From contig FREY01000002.1 in assembly GCA_900143635.1 (NCBI GenBank), positions 504,429 to 568,428 of the forward strand: DNA of 64,000 nucleotides, given 5' to 3'. Position 1 is the first letter of the stretch. Each line of letters begins with the position of its first letter. Positions 26,702-35,513 of this stretch are shown piece by piece. The translations under genes and the position numbers were made by a program. The stretch is from Rhodobacteraceae bacterium Alg231-04. GTDB lineage: Bacteria > Pseudomonadota > Alphaproteobacteria > Rhodobacterales > Rhodobacteraceae. The notes below the pieces were generated by a model that searched no databases, was not told the DNA's origin, and worked only from the letters and a program-made list of their open reading frames with translations.

Positions 26702-28732
26702 ATGCCCAAATTCACCACTCTGGCCACTGCCAGCGCGCTTGCCCTTCTAACCTGTGGCACAGCCCTTGCCGGTTCCGCTGATCTGGTTATTACCAACGCG
26801 CGTGTGATCACCATGGACGAGACACGCACAAGGGCCGAAGCCGTGGCGACCCAAGGCAATACCATTGTCTATGTCGGCGATGCCGCCGGTGCCGAAGCCT
26901 TCACCGGGCCGGATACTCGGGTGATTGATGCGGGCGGAAAGATCGTTCTGCCGGGGCTGCATGATTCTCATATTCACCCGCTGTTCAACGTGACCCCGGT
27001 CTATCAGGGAGAGCGTTACGACTGTAATTTTGAGGGCATGCCAACGCCCCTGGACGAGACCGTCGCGCGTCTGCGTGGCTGCCTGGCCGAGGCAGAGCTG
27101 AACCCCGACGGGTGGCTGATCGGTCAGTACTTCGACCCGCCGTCGCTGCTGGCAGTCACCGAGGACTACCCAACCGTGCGCGCCGCGCTGGATGCTGTGT
27201 CTGCGGATGTGCCGATTGTTCTGGAAGGGTCTGACGGTCATGCCTTCGGCTTCAACAGCGCCGCCCTTCGTGCAGCGCATCACCCCGAAAGCGGTGCTGC
27301 GCTCGCGGTGACCGGTGAAACACTAGGCGGCGATTATGCGCCCTATGCCGACTACTTTAATCTTGGCGCGGATGGTGAACCGGACGGCACCGCCAAAGAG
27401 TTTGCCGCGCATATCATCGGCGCGCCCAAGGCCGGGCTGGAAAACTACAAACCCGTTTTGGGAGAGCTGTCCACATTGATGGCTTCAAACGGTGTCACCT
27501 CGGCTCTGGATGCGCTGGTAACGGATGAGCTGGCCGGCGTGTATGAACACATGGAAGCAGAGGGAATGCTGAACTTCCGCCTGCGGCTGAACACCCATAT
27601 TGACGCAAACCTCTATGGTGGGCTTCACCACGCGCTGGACATGGATGCCGCAATGGAGGCGGCCCGGAACATGCGGTCGCGCTTTGAGGGCTCTGATTAC
27701 ATCAAGGGCGATGGGGTGAAGATGTTTGTCGACGGGGTGGTGGAATACCCGACGCAGACGGCGGCCATGCTGCCCCCCTATCTTCAGCCGAAGATCGAAG
27801 GCAGCGAGATTTCCGGCTACATCGATCTCGACAGCCCGCTGTGTGTTTCCACCCGCGACACCATCGACGCTTTCGATGACGAAGCCGCGCAGCAGCGCTT
27901 CGAGGCAGAGCACGGCTTTTCGCCACTGCGCTGCGTGAAAAACTACGGGCTGTTGGAATTTGAAGCGGAAGAGCTGAAACGCGCCGTCGCCGCCTTTGAC
28001 GGTGAAGGGTTCACTGTCCATATGCACACCATTGGTGATCGTGCCGTGCGCACGGCACTGGACGCGGTGCAGCACGCGCGTGACATCAACGGCAACAGCG
28101 GCATTCTGCACGCGCTGTCGCATGTTCAGTTTGTCGCGCTCCAGGATATCCCGCGCTTTGCCGAACTGAACGCGGCCGCTGCGCCAACCATGGCCTGGGC
28201 GGTTCCCTACTGGTCCTACGATGTGACCGTGAACCCCTATATCAACGAGGTGAAATCTCTGACCGACATGGCTGAGATGTACCGTCAGGACGGTGCCTGG
28301 GCGCAGCTCTCCTACCCGCTGCGCAGCCTGCAAGAAGCCGGGGCCATCTTGTCCGCAGGCAGCGATGCGCCGGTGGATGTGCCGACGCCGCAGCCTTTCG
28401 TGAACATCGCCGCCGGGCTGATCCGCGGTGATCTGCTGCCGGTGGACCCGACTTCTGATGATGAAAACCAGGAGGTGGTGCCGGTTCTGGTCAACGCTGA
28501 TGAGGTGCTGACGCTGGATCAGGCCCTGGCGGCCTATACGGTCAACGGGGCCAAGGCGTTGGGGCAGGAGGAGCTGACTGGTTCGCTGGAAACCGGAAAA
28601 CGTGCCGATCTGATCTTGATCAGCGCAGATATCGAGGCGCTGTCGCAGAACATCGAAACCATCTGGGACATCGCCGGCACTGAAGTGCTGATGACCGTCT
28701 TTGATGGCCGGGTCGTGCATTCCGCGCAATAA
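26702..28732 (+). CDS. Periplasmic amidohydrolase (YtcJ-like, amidohydrolase 3 family)
   Basis: A 676-aa metal-dependent hydrolase with a signal peptide (MPKFTTLATASALALLTCGTALAG) in place of the usual cytoplasmic start. The family signatures are VITMDETRTRAEAVA, PGLHDSHIHPLFNV (the HxH metal site), MHTIGDRAVRTALD, LSHVQF and AGSDAPVDVPTPQPF, then the C-terminal composite domain ending ADLILIS. YtcJ-type enzymes act on N-acyl or cyclic amides; the substrate here is unknown. Being exported and controlled by a neighbouring XRE regulator, it probably handles an external compound. AGGACTGCCTA precedes the ATG. Confidence 0.85.
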   Translation: MPKFTTLATASALALLTCGTALAGSADLVITNARVITMDETRTRAEAVATQGNTIVYVGDAAGAEAFTGPDTRVIDAGGKIVLPGLHDSHIHPLFNVTPVYQGERYDCNFEGMPTPLDETVARLRGCLAEAELNPDGWLIGQYFDPPSLLAVTEDYPTVRAALDAVSADVPIVLEGSDGHAFGFNSAALRAAHHPESGAALAVTGETLGGDYAPYADYFNLGADGEPDGTAKEFAAHIIGAPKAGLENYKPVLGELSTLMASNGVTSALDALVTDELAGVYEHMEAEGMLNFRLRLNTHIDANLYGGLHHALDMDAAMEAARNMRSRFEGSDYIKGDGVKMFVDGVVEYPTQTAAMLPPYLQPKIEGSEISGYIDLDSPLCVSTRDTIDAFDDEAAQQRFEAEHGFSPLRCVKNYGLLEFEAEELKRAVAAFDGEGFTVHMHTIGDRAVRTALDAVQHARDINGNSGILHALSHVQFVALQDIPRFAELNAAAAPTMAWAVPYWSYDVTVNPYINEVKSLTDMAEMYRQDGAWAQLSYPLRSLQEAGAILSAGSDAPVDVPTPQPFVNIAAGLIRGDLLPVDPTSDDENQEVVPVLVNADEVLTLDQALAAYTVNGAKALGQEELTGSLETGKRADLILISADIEALSQNIETIWDIAGTEVLMTVFDGRVVHSAQ

Positions 28733-28750
28733 AGCGGGGCACGATTGCCA

Positions 28751-28786
28751 CCCCGTCTGCGGCTATCCCCATCGCTGCGGACGGGG
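28751..28786 (+). terminator. Possible terminator hairpin after the amidohydrolase
   Basis: CCCCGTCTGC pairs with GCGGACGGGG (one G-U) around a 16-nt loop, 18 bp past the stop. No T-tract, so weak evidence. Confidence 0.35.
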
Positions 28787-28850
28787 CATTGCCGGGCTCC
28801 GCTGGCCCGGTTATGCAGGGGGCTGACACGTCCAGACAGCGGATCTTCCC

Positions 28851-29573
28851 ATGACCATCTACGCCATTGGCGATATTCACGGCCAGCTCACTATGCTGGA
28901 GGATGCCCTTGCCCGGATCGAGGCAGACGGCGGGCCGGATGCGCGTATCGTTTTCCTTGGTGACTACACCGACCGCGGCCCCAACAGTCGCGGTGTGATC
29001 GAACGTTTGGCGCAAGGAAAGGCTGCCGGGAAGAACTGGGTTTTCCTCAAGGGCAACCACGACCGCATGTTCTCCATGTTCATGGAAGACTACCCGCGCA
29101 ACGATGCCCGCCTGCTGGTCGGCTATCACTGGCTGCACGAGCGGATCGGCGGCATTGAAACACTGGGCTCTTACGATGTTCCTGTGCCGGACGGCGCGCG
29201 GATCTTTCAAATCCACGCCGCAGCGCGCGCGGCGGTGCCGCAATCACATCTGGAATTCCTGTCAGCCCTTGCCCCCTATCACGAGGAAGATGGGCTGCTG
29301 TTTGTGCATGCAGGCATCCGCCCCGGTCTCACCCTGCCGGAACAGACCGAGGATGATCTGATCTGGATCCGCCAGGAATTCCTCAACGATCCGCGCCCGC
29401 ATCCATGGCTTGTGGTGCACGGCCACACGCCGACGCGGGCGCCGGAACACATGGGCAACCGGGTCAATTTGGACAGCGGCGCAGGCTACGGTCGCCCGCT
29501 CACAGCTGCTGTCTTTGAGAATGGCGGGGTCTGGATGTTGACCTCAAAAGGGCGCGAAACACTCAAGCCCTAA
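28851..29573 (+). CDS. PPP-family serine/threonine protein phosphatase
   Basis: A 240-aa metallophosphoesterase with the full PPP signature: GDIHG (7-11), GDYTDRG (37-43), GNHD, and later VHAGIRPG and VVHGHTP, which bind the two metals. It resembles bacterial PrpA/PrpB-type phosphatases and could act on phosphoproteins or, as ApaH-like members do, on small phosphate esters. No kinase is adjacent. It is convergent with tdh. Confidence 0.85.
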   Translation: MTIYAIGDIHGQLTMLEDALARIEADGGPDARIVFLGDYTDRGPNSRGVIERLAQGKAAGKNWVFLKGNHDRMFSMFMEDYPRNDARLLVGYHWLHERIGGIETLGSYDVPVPDGARIFQIHAAARAAVPQSHLEFLSALAPYHEEDGLLFVHAGIRPGLTLPEQTEDDLIWIRQEFLNDPRPHPWLVVHGHTPTRAPEHMGNRVNLDSGAGYGRPLTAAVFENGGVWMLTSKGRETLKP

Positions 29574-29632
29574 AGGGAGCCGCTTTCTGTTGGCCAGCCT
29601 TCGGGCAGCCGCCCGGCGGCGAGGCAAGCCCC

Positions 29633-30679
29633 TTATGCGGTCCAGTCCAGCACCACTTTGCCAGAGGATCCCGATTTCATCGCCGCAAACCCCTGTTCAA
29701 AATCATCCACCGCAAACCGGTGGGTGATGACGCCGCTGACATCCAGCCCGTTTTGCAGCATGGCGATCATCTTGTACCAGGTCTCGAAAATCTCGCGGCC
29801 ATAGACGCCTTTGATGGTGATCGCCTTGAACACGATGCGGCTCCAGTCGACGGGGGACTTTCCGGGCGGAATGCCCAACAGTGCGATGCGCCCGCCCATC
29901 ACCAGCGCCTCGACCATCTGGTCCAGCGCTGCCTGATTGCCGGACATCTCCAGCCCGACATCAAACCCCTGTGCCATGCCTAGTTCGGCAATCACATCTT
30001 TCAGGTCTTCGCGGGTGACATCGACGGCGCGCACATCCGCCACCTGTTCCGCCAGCGCCAGCCTATCCGGGTTCACATCCGTAATCGCCACATGGCGCGC
30101 ACCAGCATGGCGCGCCACGGCGGCGGCCATGATGCCAATGGGACCGGCCCCGGTGATCAGCACATCCTCCCCCAGCAAATCAAAGCTGAGCGCCGTGTGC
30201 ACCGCATTGCCCAGCGGGTCCAGAATGGCGCCGATATCATCTGGGATATCCTCTGGCAGCGGCACCACATTGAAGGCGGGCAGGCGCAGGTATTCGGCAA
30301 AAGCGCCCTGTTCATTGACGCCGATTCCACGGGTTTCCGGGTCAAGATGGAACTTTCCGGCGCGGCTCTGACGTGACTGGTGGCCGATTAGATGCCCCTC
30401 GCCAGAACACCGCTGGCCGATTTTCAGATCGGTCACATTGCGGCCCAGCTCAACAATCTCTCCGGCGAACTCGTGCCCGGTGATCAGCGGCACCGGCACC
30501 GTTTTTTCCGCCCATGCATCCCAGTTCCAGATATGCACATCGGTGCCGCAGATGCCGGTCTTGTTGATCCGGATCAGCACATCGTCGGGGCCAATCTCCG
30601 GCACCGGCGCGCGGGTCATCCACAAGCCTTCGCGGGGGTGCGTTTTTTCCAGCGCCTTCATTGTGTTCGGTCGGTTCAT
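29633..30679 (-). CDS. tdh: L-threonine 3-dehydrogenase
   Basis: NAD-dependent, zinc-containing MDR enzyme oxidising threonine to 2-amino-3-ketobutyrate. Motifs: [10 protein letters not shown] (catalytic zinc Cys), [23 protein letters not shown] and VTREDLKDV. The start at 30679 overlaps the kbl stop as ATGA and gives 348 aa; an ATG at 30661 would give the more usual 342 aa but has no ribosome site. Forms a two-gene operon with kbl, converting threonine to glycine and acetyl-CoA. Confidence 0.94.
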   Translation of the reverse strand: MNRPNTMKALEKTHPREGLWMTRAPVPEIGPDDVLIRINKTGICGTDVHIWNWDAWAEKTVPVPLITGHEFAGEIVELGRNVTDLKIGQRCSGEGHLIGHQSRQSRAGKFHLDPETRGIGVNEQGAFAEYLRLPAFNVVPLPEDIPDDIGAILDPLGNAVHTALSFDLLGEDVLITGAGPIGIMAAAVARHAGARHVAITDVNPDRLALAEQVADVRAVDVTREDLKDVIAELGMAQGFDVGLEMSGNQAALDQMVEALVMGGRIALLGIPPGKSPVDWSRIVFKAITIKGVYGREIFETWYKMIAMLQNGLDVSGVITHRFAVDDFEQGFAAMKSGSSGKVVLDWTA

Positions 30680-31863
30680 GAGATCACCCCCAGCGCGCGG
30701 CCAACCTTGCCAAAGGCTGCCAATGCGCGCTCCAGCTCGGCTCGCGTCAGGGCCGCATTCATCTGCGTGCGGATCCGCGCCTGACCACGCGGCACCACCG
30801 GGAAGAAGAAGCCGGACACGTAAACGCCTTCGTCAAACAGCTGCGATGCCATGGCCTGCGCCAATTTGGCGTCGCCCAGCATGACCGGGATGATCGGATG
30901 CTCACCCGGCAGAAGGTCAAACCCCAGATCGGTCAGGCCAGCACGCCAGAACGCGGCATTTTCAAACAGTTTTGCGCGAAGATCAGCGCCTTCTTCAACC
31001 AGCCGCAGGGCTTCGATCCCGGCGGAAACAATGCTTGGCGGCAGCGAGTTGGAGAACAAATAGGGCCGCGCGCGCTGCCGCAGAAGATCAATCACTGGCT
31101 GCGGCCCAGCGATATAACCGCCGATGGCCCCCCCAAGTGCTTTGCCCAGCGTCCCTGTCACAATATCCACGTCCACATCAAAATGATCCGGCGTGCCTGC
31201 ACCCTTTGGCCCCATAAATCCGGTGGCATGGCAGTCATCCACCATGACAATGGCATCATATTTGTCGGCCAGCGCGCGGATTTCCGGCAGTTTCGCCAGA
31301 GTGCCATCCATCGAGAAGACACCATCCGTGGCGATCATGATATGGCGCGCGCCGTCTTCGCGGGCCTGTTTCAGCCAGGCCTCCAGATCGTTCATATCGC
31401 TGTTGAGGTAGCGATAGCGCTTGGCCTTGCACAGGCGCACCCCGTCGATGATCGACGCGTGGTTCAAACTGTCCGAGATGATCGCGTCTTCGGGCCCCAA
31501 CAGCGGTTCAAACAGCCCGCCATTGGCGTCAAAACAGGCGGCAAACAGGATTGCGTCATCCTTGCTCAGAAACTTTGCCAGCTTCTGTTCAAGTTCGCGG
31601 TGAATATCCTGCGTGCCACAGATGAACCGCACCGAGGCCATGCCAAACCCCTTGTCATCCATCGCGCCCTTGGCCGCCGCGATCAGGTCCGGATGATCCG
31701 CCAACCCCAGATAGTTGTTGGCACACAGGTTGATCACTTCGGCACCGCCGACGGTGATTTCGCCGCCCTGCGGCGAGGTGATCATTCGCTCGCGCTTGGT
31801 CAGACCTTCACTTTCGATCTGGGCCAGCGTGGCGGTGACATCGCGCAGGAATGCATCGGACAT
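30676..31863 (-). CDS. kbl: Glycine C-acetyltransferase (2-amino-3-ketobutyrate CoA ligase)
   Basis: PLP enzyme cleaving 2-amino-3-ketobutyrate with CoA to glycine and acetyl-CoA. The ATG at 31863 ([15 protein letters not shown]) has GAGGAG 9 nt upstream and gives 395 aa, the usual size; the long frame to 32187 is spurious. Motifs: [37 protein letters not shown], and the PLP-lysine region [14 protein letters not shown]. It precedes tdh with a 4-bp overlap. A tandem repeat lies upstream. Confidence 0.95.
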   Translation of the reverse strand: MSDAFLRDVTATLAQIESEGLTKRERMITSPQGGEITVGGAEVINLCANNYLGLADHPDLIAAAKGAMDDKGFGMASVRFICGTQDIHRELEQKLAKFLSKDDAILFAACFDANGGLFEPLLGPEDAIISDSLNHASIIDGVRLCKAKRYRYLNSDMNDLEAWLKQAREDGARHIMIATDGVFSMDGTLAKLPEIRALADKYDAIVMVDDCHATGFMGPKGAGTPDHFDVDVDIVTGTLGKALGGAIGGYIAGPQPVIDLLRQRARPYLFSNSLPPSIVSAGIEALRLVEEGADLRAKLFENAAFWRAGLTDLGFDLLPGEHPIIPVMLGDAKLAQAMASQLFDEGVYVSGFFFPVVPRGQARIRTQMNAALTRAELERALAAFGKVGRALGVIS

Positions 31864-31901
31864 TGGGTCATTCTCCTCATTAACGAGTCGGTATCTATCA
31901 T

Positions 31902-31989
31902 AACGGACGTGCATCCGAAATAGGGGAAATTCGCAATCACGGAAGAACTTCCACAAAAACGGACGTTGAGTCAAAACGGAAACTGAGTC
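31902..31989. repeat. Tandem 17-bp direct repeats upstream of kbl-tdh
   Basis: AAAACGGACGTTGAGTC (31956-31972) is followed directly by AAAACGGAAACTGAGTC (31973-31989), three mismatches apart. The core AACGGACGT occurs again at 31902-31910, 54 bp to the left. All lie between 39 and 126 bp upstream of the kbl start, where a regulator would act. They may be binding sites for a direct-repeat-reading activator or repressor of threonine catabolism. Confidence 0.5.
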
Positions 31990-32061
31990 CATGTCCCCGG
32001 ATGACAAACCACCCGCATGACTTACCTTTCCTCCCAGATAGGGCAGAGGGAGGCGCGCGCC

Positions 32062-32466
32062 ATGGCACGGGTAACTGGGATCGGCGGAGTATTTCTGAAG
32101 GCGCGGGGTGATGCGCAAAAGCTCTCCCAATGGTACGAGGCACATCTGGGCCTGAAGCTGGAAGATTTCGGCGGCGCGATCCTGCAATGGTCTGATGATA
32201 TGGCTGAGGACGGCGGCGCCACCGTCTGGGCCACTTCAGCGCCGGACAGCGACTGGTTCAGCCCCAGCACATCCACCTTCATGATCAATTATCGCGTTGA
32301 TGACATGGACGGCATGGTGGCGCAGCTGACGACTGCAGGAGTGGAGATCATCCAAGGCCCCGAGTCCCATGAGAACGGTCGCTTTGCCTGGATCATGGAC
32401 CCAGAGGGCAACAAGGTGGAACTGTGGGAAGCGAAGCTGTGGGACGAGAAGAACAAGGGCAGCTGA
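32062..32466 (+). CDS. VOC (glyoxalase-like) family protein
   Basis: The ATG at 32062 ([19 protein letters not shown]) follows GAGGGAGGC and gives 134 aa, the size of a two-module vicinal-oxygen-chelate protein. The family ends are visible: [15 protein letters not shown] in the first module and [20 protein letters not shown] in the second, where the final Glu is the usual metal ligand. The first-module His is less obvious. The stop overlaps the next ATG as TGATG, so it is coupled to the DUF3626 gene. Enzymatic role unknown. Confidence 0.85.
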   Translation: MARVTGIGGVFLKARGDAQKLSQWYEAHLGLKLEDFGGAILQWSDDMAEDGGATVWATSAPDSDWFSPSTSTFMINYRVDDMDGMVAQLTTAGVEIIQGPESHENGRFAWIMDPEGNKVELWEAKLWDEKNKGS

Positions 32467-33326
32467 TGGCAGACAGCAAGGAGTACAGCCGCATCGCTCC
32501 GGAAGTGCGCCGGGCGGTTGACCATGTCTCTGGAAGCGCCGCCGCCGGGGAGATCCCACCAGGTGCGATGCTGACCTTCAATTTCCACCCAGATGTGGAA
32601 TTGGTCGGCCGCCCGATGCTCGCCGCCATCGCGGACAGCGGCTTCTACCGCTCGCAGTTTCAGACCGGCACCAGCAATGGCGGGCTCACGGCCTTTCCCG
32701 GCGGTGCGCGGTGGCAATGGGAAAGCCGATTGTTCGGTGGCGCCTACGATCAGGCAGATGCGGGTCTTAGACCCAAATACGGCGCTCTCGCCTGTGCCGG
32801 AGCGCAGGCGGGCCGCTCCCCCCGCTTCGGCTCCTGCCATTTCCGGCTATTGCCCCACGCCTTGACTCGCGCGACCTTCTGCTACCCTGACAGCTACTAT
32901 GACCCGGACGCCTTCGGTACGGCTGACCACTTGGGCAAGGTCTTAGCGGCCGTACAGATTTTCGCACCCGAGGACCCGTTGGACAGCTATATCGAGGCTC
33001 ATGTGCACGGGCCGGTGTCCATTGCCGAAGACGTCGAGGCGCTTGTTCTCGATCCCAGCTACAAAGGCAGCGTGGTGGAGACCCTGGCGCGCTCGCTTCC
33101 CTGCGCAGTGGAATGGCACGCAGGCTTCCTGCTGACCGCACAGGCTCTGCCAGAGCTGGACAGTTATCGTGGTCCGGAAACAGCCGCGCTGGCGCGGGAA
33201 CTGCTGCTGGAAGGCCCTATCAACCCGGCGGCACTCGGTCAGATACGCCTGAAGCATCTGGAAGAATCAGCGCTTGTGAAAAAGGTCTGGCACTGCATGG
33301 CGCGGTTCGGTTGGCAGGGCGTTTAG
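32466..33326 (+). CDS. DUF3626-domain protein
   Basis: The ATG at 32466 overlaps the stop of the VOC gene (TGATG). The product has 286 aa. The stretch GFYRSQFQTGTSNGGLTAF followed by GGARWQWESRLFGGAYDQ, then PKYGAL and SPRFGSCHFRL, is the pattern of DUF3626, which I recall as an uncharacterised domain of proteins that may be predicted toxins or nucleotide-processing enzymes. Conserved H, R and D/E residues hint at enzymatic activity (AEDVEALVLDPSYKG). No signal peptide. No immunity-like partner is visible other than the VOC protein. Confidence 0.8.
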   Translation: MADSKEYSRIAPEVRRAVDHVSGSAAAGEIPPGAMLTFNFHPDVELVGRPMLAAIADSGFYRSQFQTGTSNGGLTAFPGGARWQWESRLFGGAYDQADAGLRPKYGALACAGAQAGRSPRFGSCHFRLLPHALTRATFCYPDSYYDPDAFGTADHLGKVLAAVQIFAPEDPLDSYIEAHVHGPVSIAEDVEALVLDPSYKGSVVETLARSLPCAVEWHAGFLLTAQALPELDSYRGPETAALARELLLEGPINPAALGQIRLKHLEESALVKKVWHCMARFGWQGV

Positions 33327-33372
33327 GCGCGGCCATCACCGCATTCCCCAGCCAGCATTGTCGACTCGCCTG

Positions 33373-33939
33373 TCAGGCGTTCTTCACAATCAAAAATACG
33401 CGCGCTGCCCCTTCAGGGGCGGAAATCGAATGCACCGTGTCCACCGCATAGCGCGCGGTGTCGCCAGCCTGCAGTCGGTCGCGGGCGGTGCCGGATGTGA
33501 CTTCGATCTCACCGTCCAGAACCGTCAGCTGCTCCATCGATCCGCGGGTGTGGGGCTGGCTGTTCAGCGCGCCGCCGGCGTCGAAACGGATGTCATAGAC
33601 CTCGTGCCCGCCGGCGTCTTCGGGCGGTGACAGGATGCGGATGCGGCAGCCCTGGCCCATGTTTTCGATCTTGGGCACATCACCGGCGCGCAGCACCTCG
33701 ATATGGTCCTGCGCATCCCCGGCCTCCAGTAGCCCGGCAAAATCCACCTGCAGCGCGCGGGTAAGGTTCCACAGGGTGGCAATGGTGGGAGAGCTTTCGC
33801 CGCGCTCGATCTGGCTCACCATCGAGCGGCTGACGCCCGACAGGTTGGACACCGCCTCAAGGCTCAACCCTTGGGCGCGGCGGGCCTCTTTCAGGCGGGC
33901 GGGCAGCAGGGTCAGGATATCGTCTGGATTTTCCGTCAT
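33373..33939 (-). CDS. XRE-cupin transcriptional regulator
   Basis: The ATG at 33939 (MTENPDDILTLLPARLKEARRA) gives 188 aa. The HTH is at about 12-68 (LSLEAVSNLSGVSRSMVSQIERGESSPT is split here as helix-turn-helix and third helix). A C-terminal cupin (about 105-185) has HTRGSMEQLTVLDGEIEV and ARYAVDTVHSISAP. This domain pairing is used by many regulators of amino-acid and amine catabolism. It is divergent from a thiolase gene; a phased repeat between them is a good operator. Confidence 0.85.
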   Translation of the reverse strand: MTENPDDILTLLPARLKEARRAQGLSLEAVSNLSGVSRSMVSQIERGESSPTIATLWNLTRALQVDFAGLLEAGDAQDHIEVLRAGDVPKIENMGQGCRIRILSPPEDAGGHEVYDIRFDAGGALNSQPHTRGSMEQLTVLDGEIEVTSGTARDRLQAGDTARYAVDTVHSISAPEGAARVFLIVKNA

Positions 33940-34003
33940 AACGGAGTCCTGCGGGCAGGCGCGCCTTTTGTCAATCCGCCGGCGTCCTTGCGGCAGCGCG
34001 GCG

Positions 34004-34033
34004 GTGTACGCGGGGTGCACGCCCGGTGTACGC
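34004..34033. promoter_or_regulatory. Three phased octamers GTGYACGC
   Basis: GTGTACGC (34004), GTGCACGC (34015) and GTGTACGC (34026) are spaced exactly 11 bp apart, so all face nearly the same side of the helix. They sit 65 bp upstream of the XRE-cupin start and 96 bp upstream of the thiolase start, a plausible operator for the regulator on either gene. Confidence 0.6.
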
Positions 34034-34128
34034 AAAACACCCCTCGCAAAATGTGACGGGACGTTTCACGGGACGCAGGTTTGCTGCATGTGCATAGTGG
34101 TGACAGCTTAGAGATTTAGGAGAGAGAC

Positions 34129-35304
34129 ATGACCGAGATCGTACTTCTGGACGGCGCGCGAACCGCTATCGGCACCTTTGGCGGATCGCTGGCCAATACC
34201 GCGCCCATCGATCTGGCCACCGTGGCCTCCAAGGCGGCGATGGAACGGTCTGGCGTGGCACCTGAGCAGATCGGCACTGTGGTATTCGGCCATGTCATCA
34301 ACACCGAACCGCGCGATATGTATCTGTCCCGTGTGGCGGCGATGAACGCAGGCATTCCGCATGGTACACCGGCGATGAACGTCAACCGGCTCTGCGGATC
34401 TGGTGCGCAGGCCATTGTTTCCGCTGTGCAATCCCTGATGCTGGGGGATGCGGACTTTGCCCTTGCTGGCGGTGCGGAGAACATGTCGCGCAGCCCCTAC
34501 ATCCTGCAGCAATCGCGTTTCGGTGCCAAAATGGGCGATGTGACATCGCTCGACATGATGCTGGGTGCGCTGAACTGCCCCTTTGGCACCGGTCACATGG
34601 GGGTGACGGCGGAAAACGTTGCCGATGAACACGGTATCAGTCGCGAGGACATGGATGCCTTTGCGCTGGCCAGCCAGACCCGCGCCGCCGCTGCCATTGA
34701 GGCCGGGTATTTCGACAGTCAGATCACCCCGGTCGAGGTGAAAGTGAAACGCGACATGGTGCCCTTCACCACTGATGAACATGCGCGCGCCACCACGGCG
34801 GAGGCGCTGGCAGGCCTGCGTGCGGTCTTCCAGAAGGACGGCCGGGTGACGGCGGGCAATGCCTCGGGCATCAATGATGGGGCTGCGGCTCTGGTCTTTT
34901 CGACGGCGCAAGCTGCTGAAAAGGCAGGGCTAAAACCCAAAGCCCGTGTGCTGGGCTATGCGGTTGCAGGGGTGCGACCCGAGGTGATGGGCATTGGTCC
35001 GGTGCCGGCGGTTCAGCAGTTGCTGGCCAAAACCGGGTTGAAGGCCGCGGACTTTGACGTGATCGAATCCAACGAGGCCTTCGCCGCGCAGGCGCTGGCG
35101 GTGAACAAGGAACTGGGCCTGGATCCGGCGAAAGTGAACCCCAACGGCGGCGCCATTGCGCTGGGCCATCCGGTGGGCGCGACCGGCGCCATTGTCACCG
35201 TGAAAACACTGTACGAGCTGGAGCGTATCGGCGGCTCCAAGGGTCTGATCACCATGTGCATCGGTGGCGGACAGGGCATTGCCATCGCCATTGAACGGAT
35301 CTGA
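34129..35304 (+). CDS. Acetyl-CoA acetyltransferase / beta-ketothiolase
   Basis: A 391-aa thiolase: nucleophile C89 in NVNRLCGSGAQA, general-base His in GGAIALGHPVGATGA, and the second Cys in MCIGGGQG near the C-terminus. It could condense two acetyl-CoA or cleave acetoacetyl- or longer beta-ketoacyl-CoA; PhaA, AtoB and BktB cannot be told apart by eye. TTAGGAGAGAGAC precedes the ATG. The divergent XRE-cupin regulator suggests catabolite-controlled expression. It may handle a degradation product rather than PHB, as no phaB or phaC lies nearby. Confidence 0.9.
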   Translation: MTEIVLLDGARTAIGTFGGSLANTAPIDLATVASKAAMERSGVAPEQIGTVVFGHVINTEPRDMYLSRVAAMNAGIPHGTPAMNVNRLCGSGAQAIVSAVQSLMLGDADFALAGGAENMSRSPYILQQSRFGAKMGDVTSLDMMLGALNCPFGTGHMGVTAENVADEHGISREDMDAFALASQTRAAAAIEAGYFDSQITPVEVKVKRDMVPFTTDEHARATTAEALAGLRAVFQKDGRVTAGNASGINDGAAALVFSTAQAAEKAGLKPKARVLGYAVAGVRPEVMGIGPVPAVQQLLAKTGLKAADFDVIESNEAFAAQALAVNKELGLDPAKVNPNGGAIALGHPVGATGAIVTVKTLYELERIGGSKGLITMCIGGGQGIAIAIERI

Positions 35305-35348
35305 TTCTTTGTTGCGCCTTACACGGGCGCTGCATTTTCATCTTCTGA

Positions 35349-35384
35349 AGCGGGTCCAGCACAGGTTGGGCCCGCTTTCTTTTT
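35349..35384 (+). terminator. Terminator after the thiolase gene
   Basis: AGCGGGTCC pairs with GGGCCCGCT (G-U allowed) around a short loop, followed by TTCTTTTT. It starts 44 bp past the stop. Confidence 0.8.
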
Positions 35385-35435
35385 GCTATGGAATCAACGG
35401 GTGCAGGGCAGGGGCGTGGAACAAACCGAGGGTTC

Positions 35436-35500
35436 GTGAAAAAATGCTTGGAAATTTCACCAATCTGACGCATCGTGAAAAAAGAAGAGAAATTTTCACG
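35436..35500. promoter_or_regulatory. Two GTGAAA...TTTCAC inverted repeats
   Basis: Site 1 is GTGAAA (35436-35441) to TTTCAC (35455-35460). Site 2 is CGTGAAAA (35474-35481) to TTTTCACG (35493-35500). Their centres are about 39 bp apart, near four helical turns. Site 2 ends 13 bp before the start of the XRE-cupin gene, which probably controls itself and the gene cluster downstream through them. Confidence 0.65.
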
Positions 35501-35513
35501 GACCTGAAAACCG

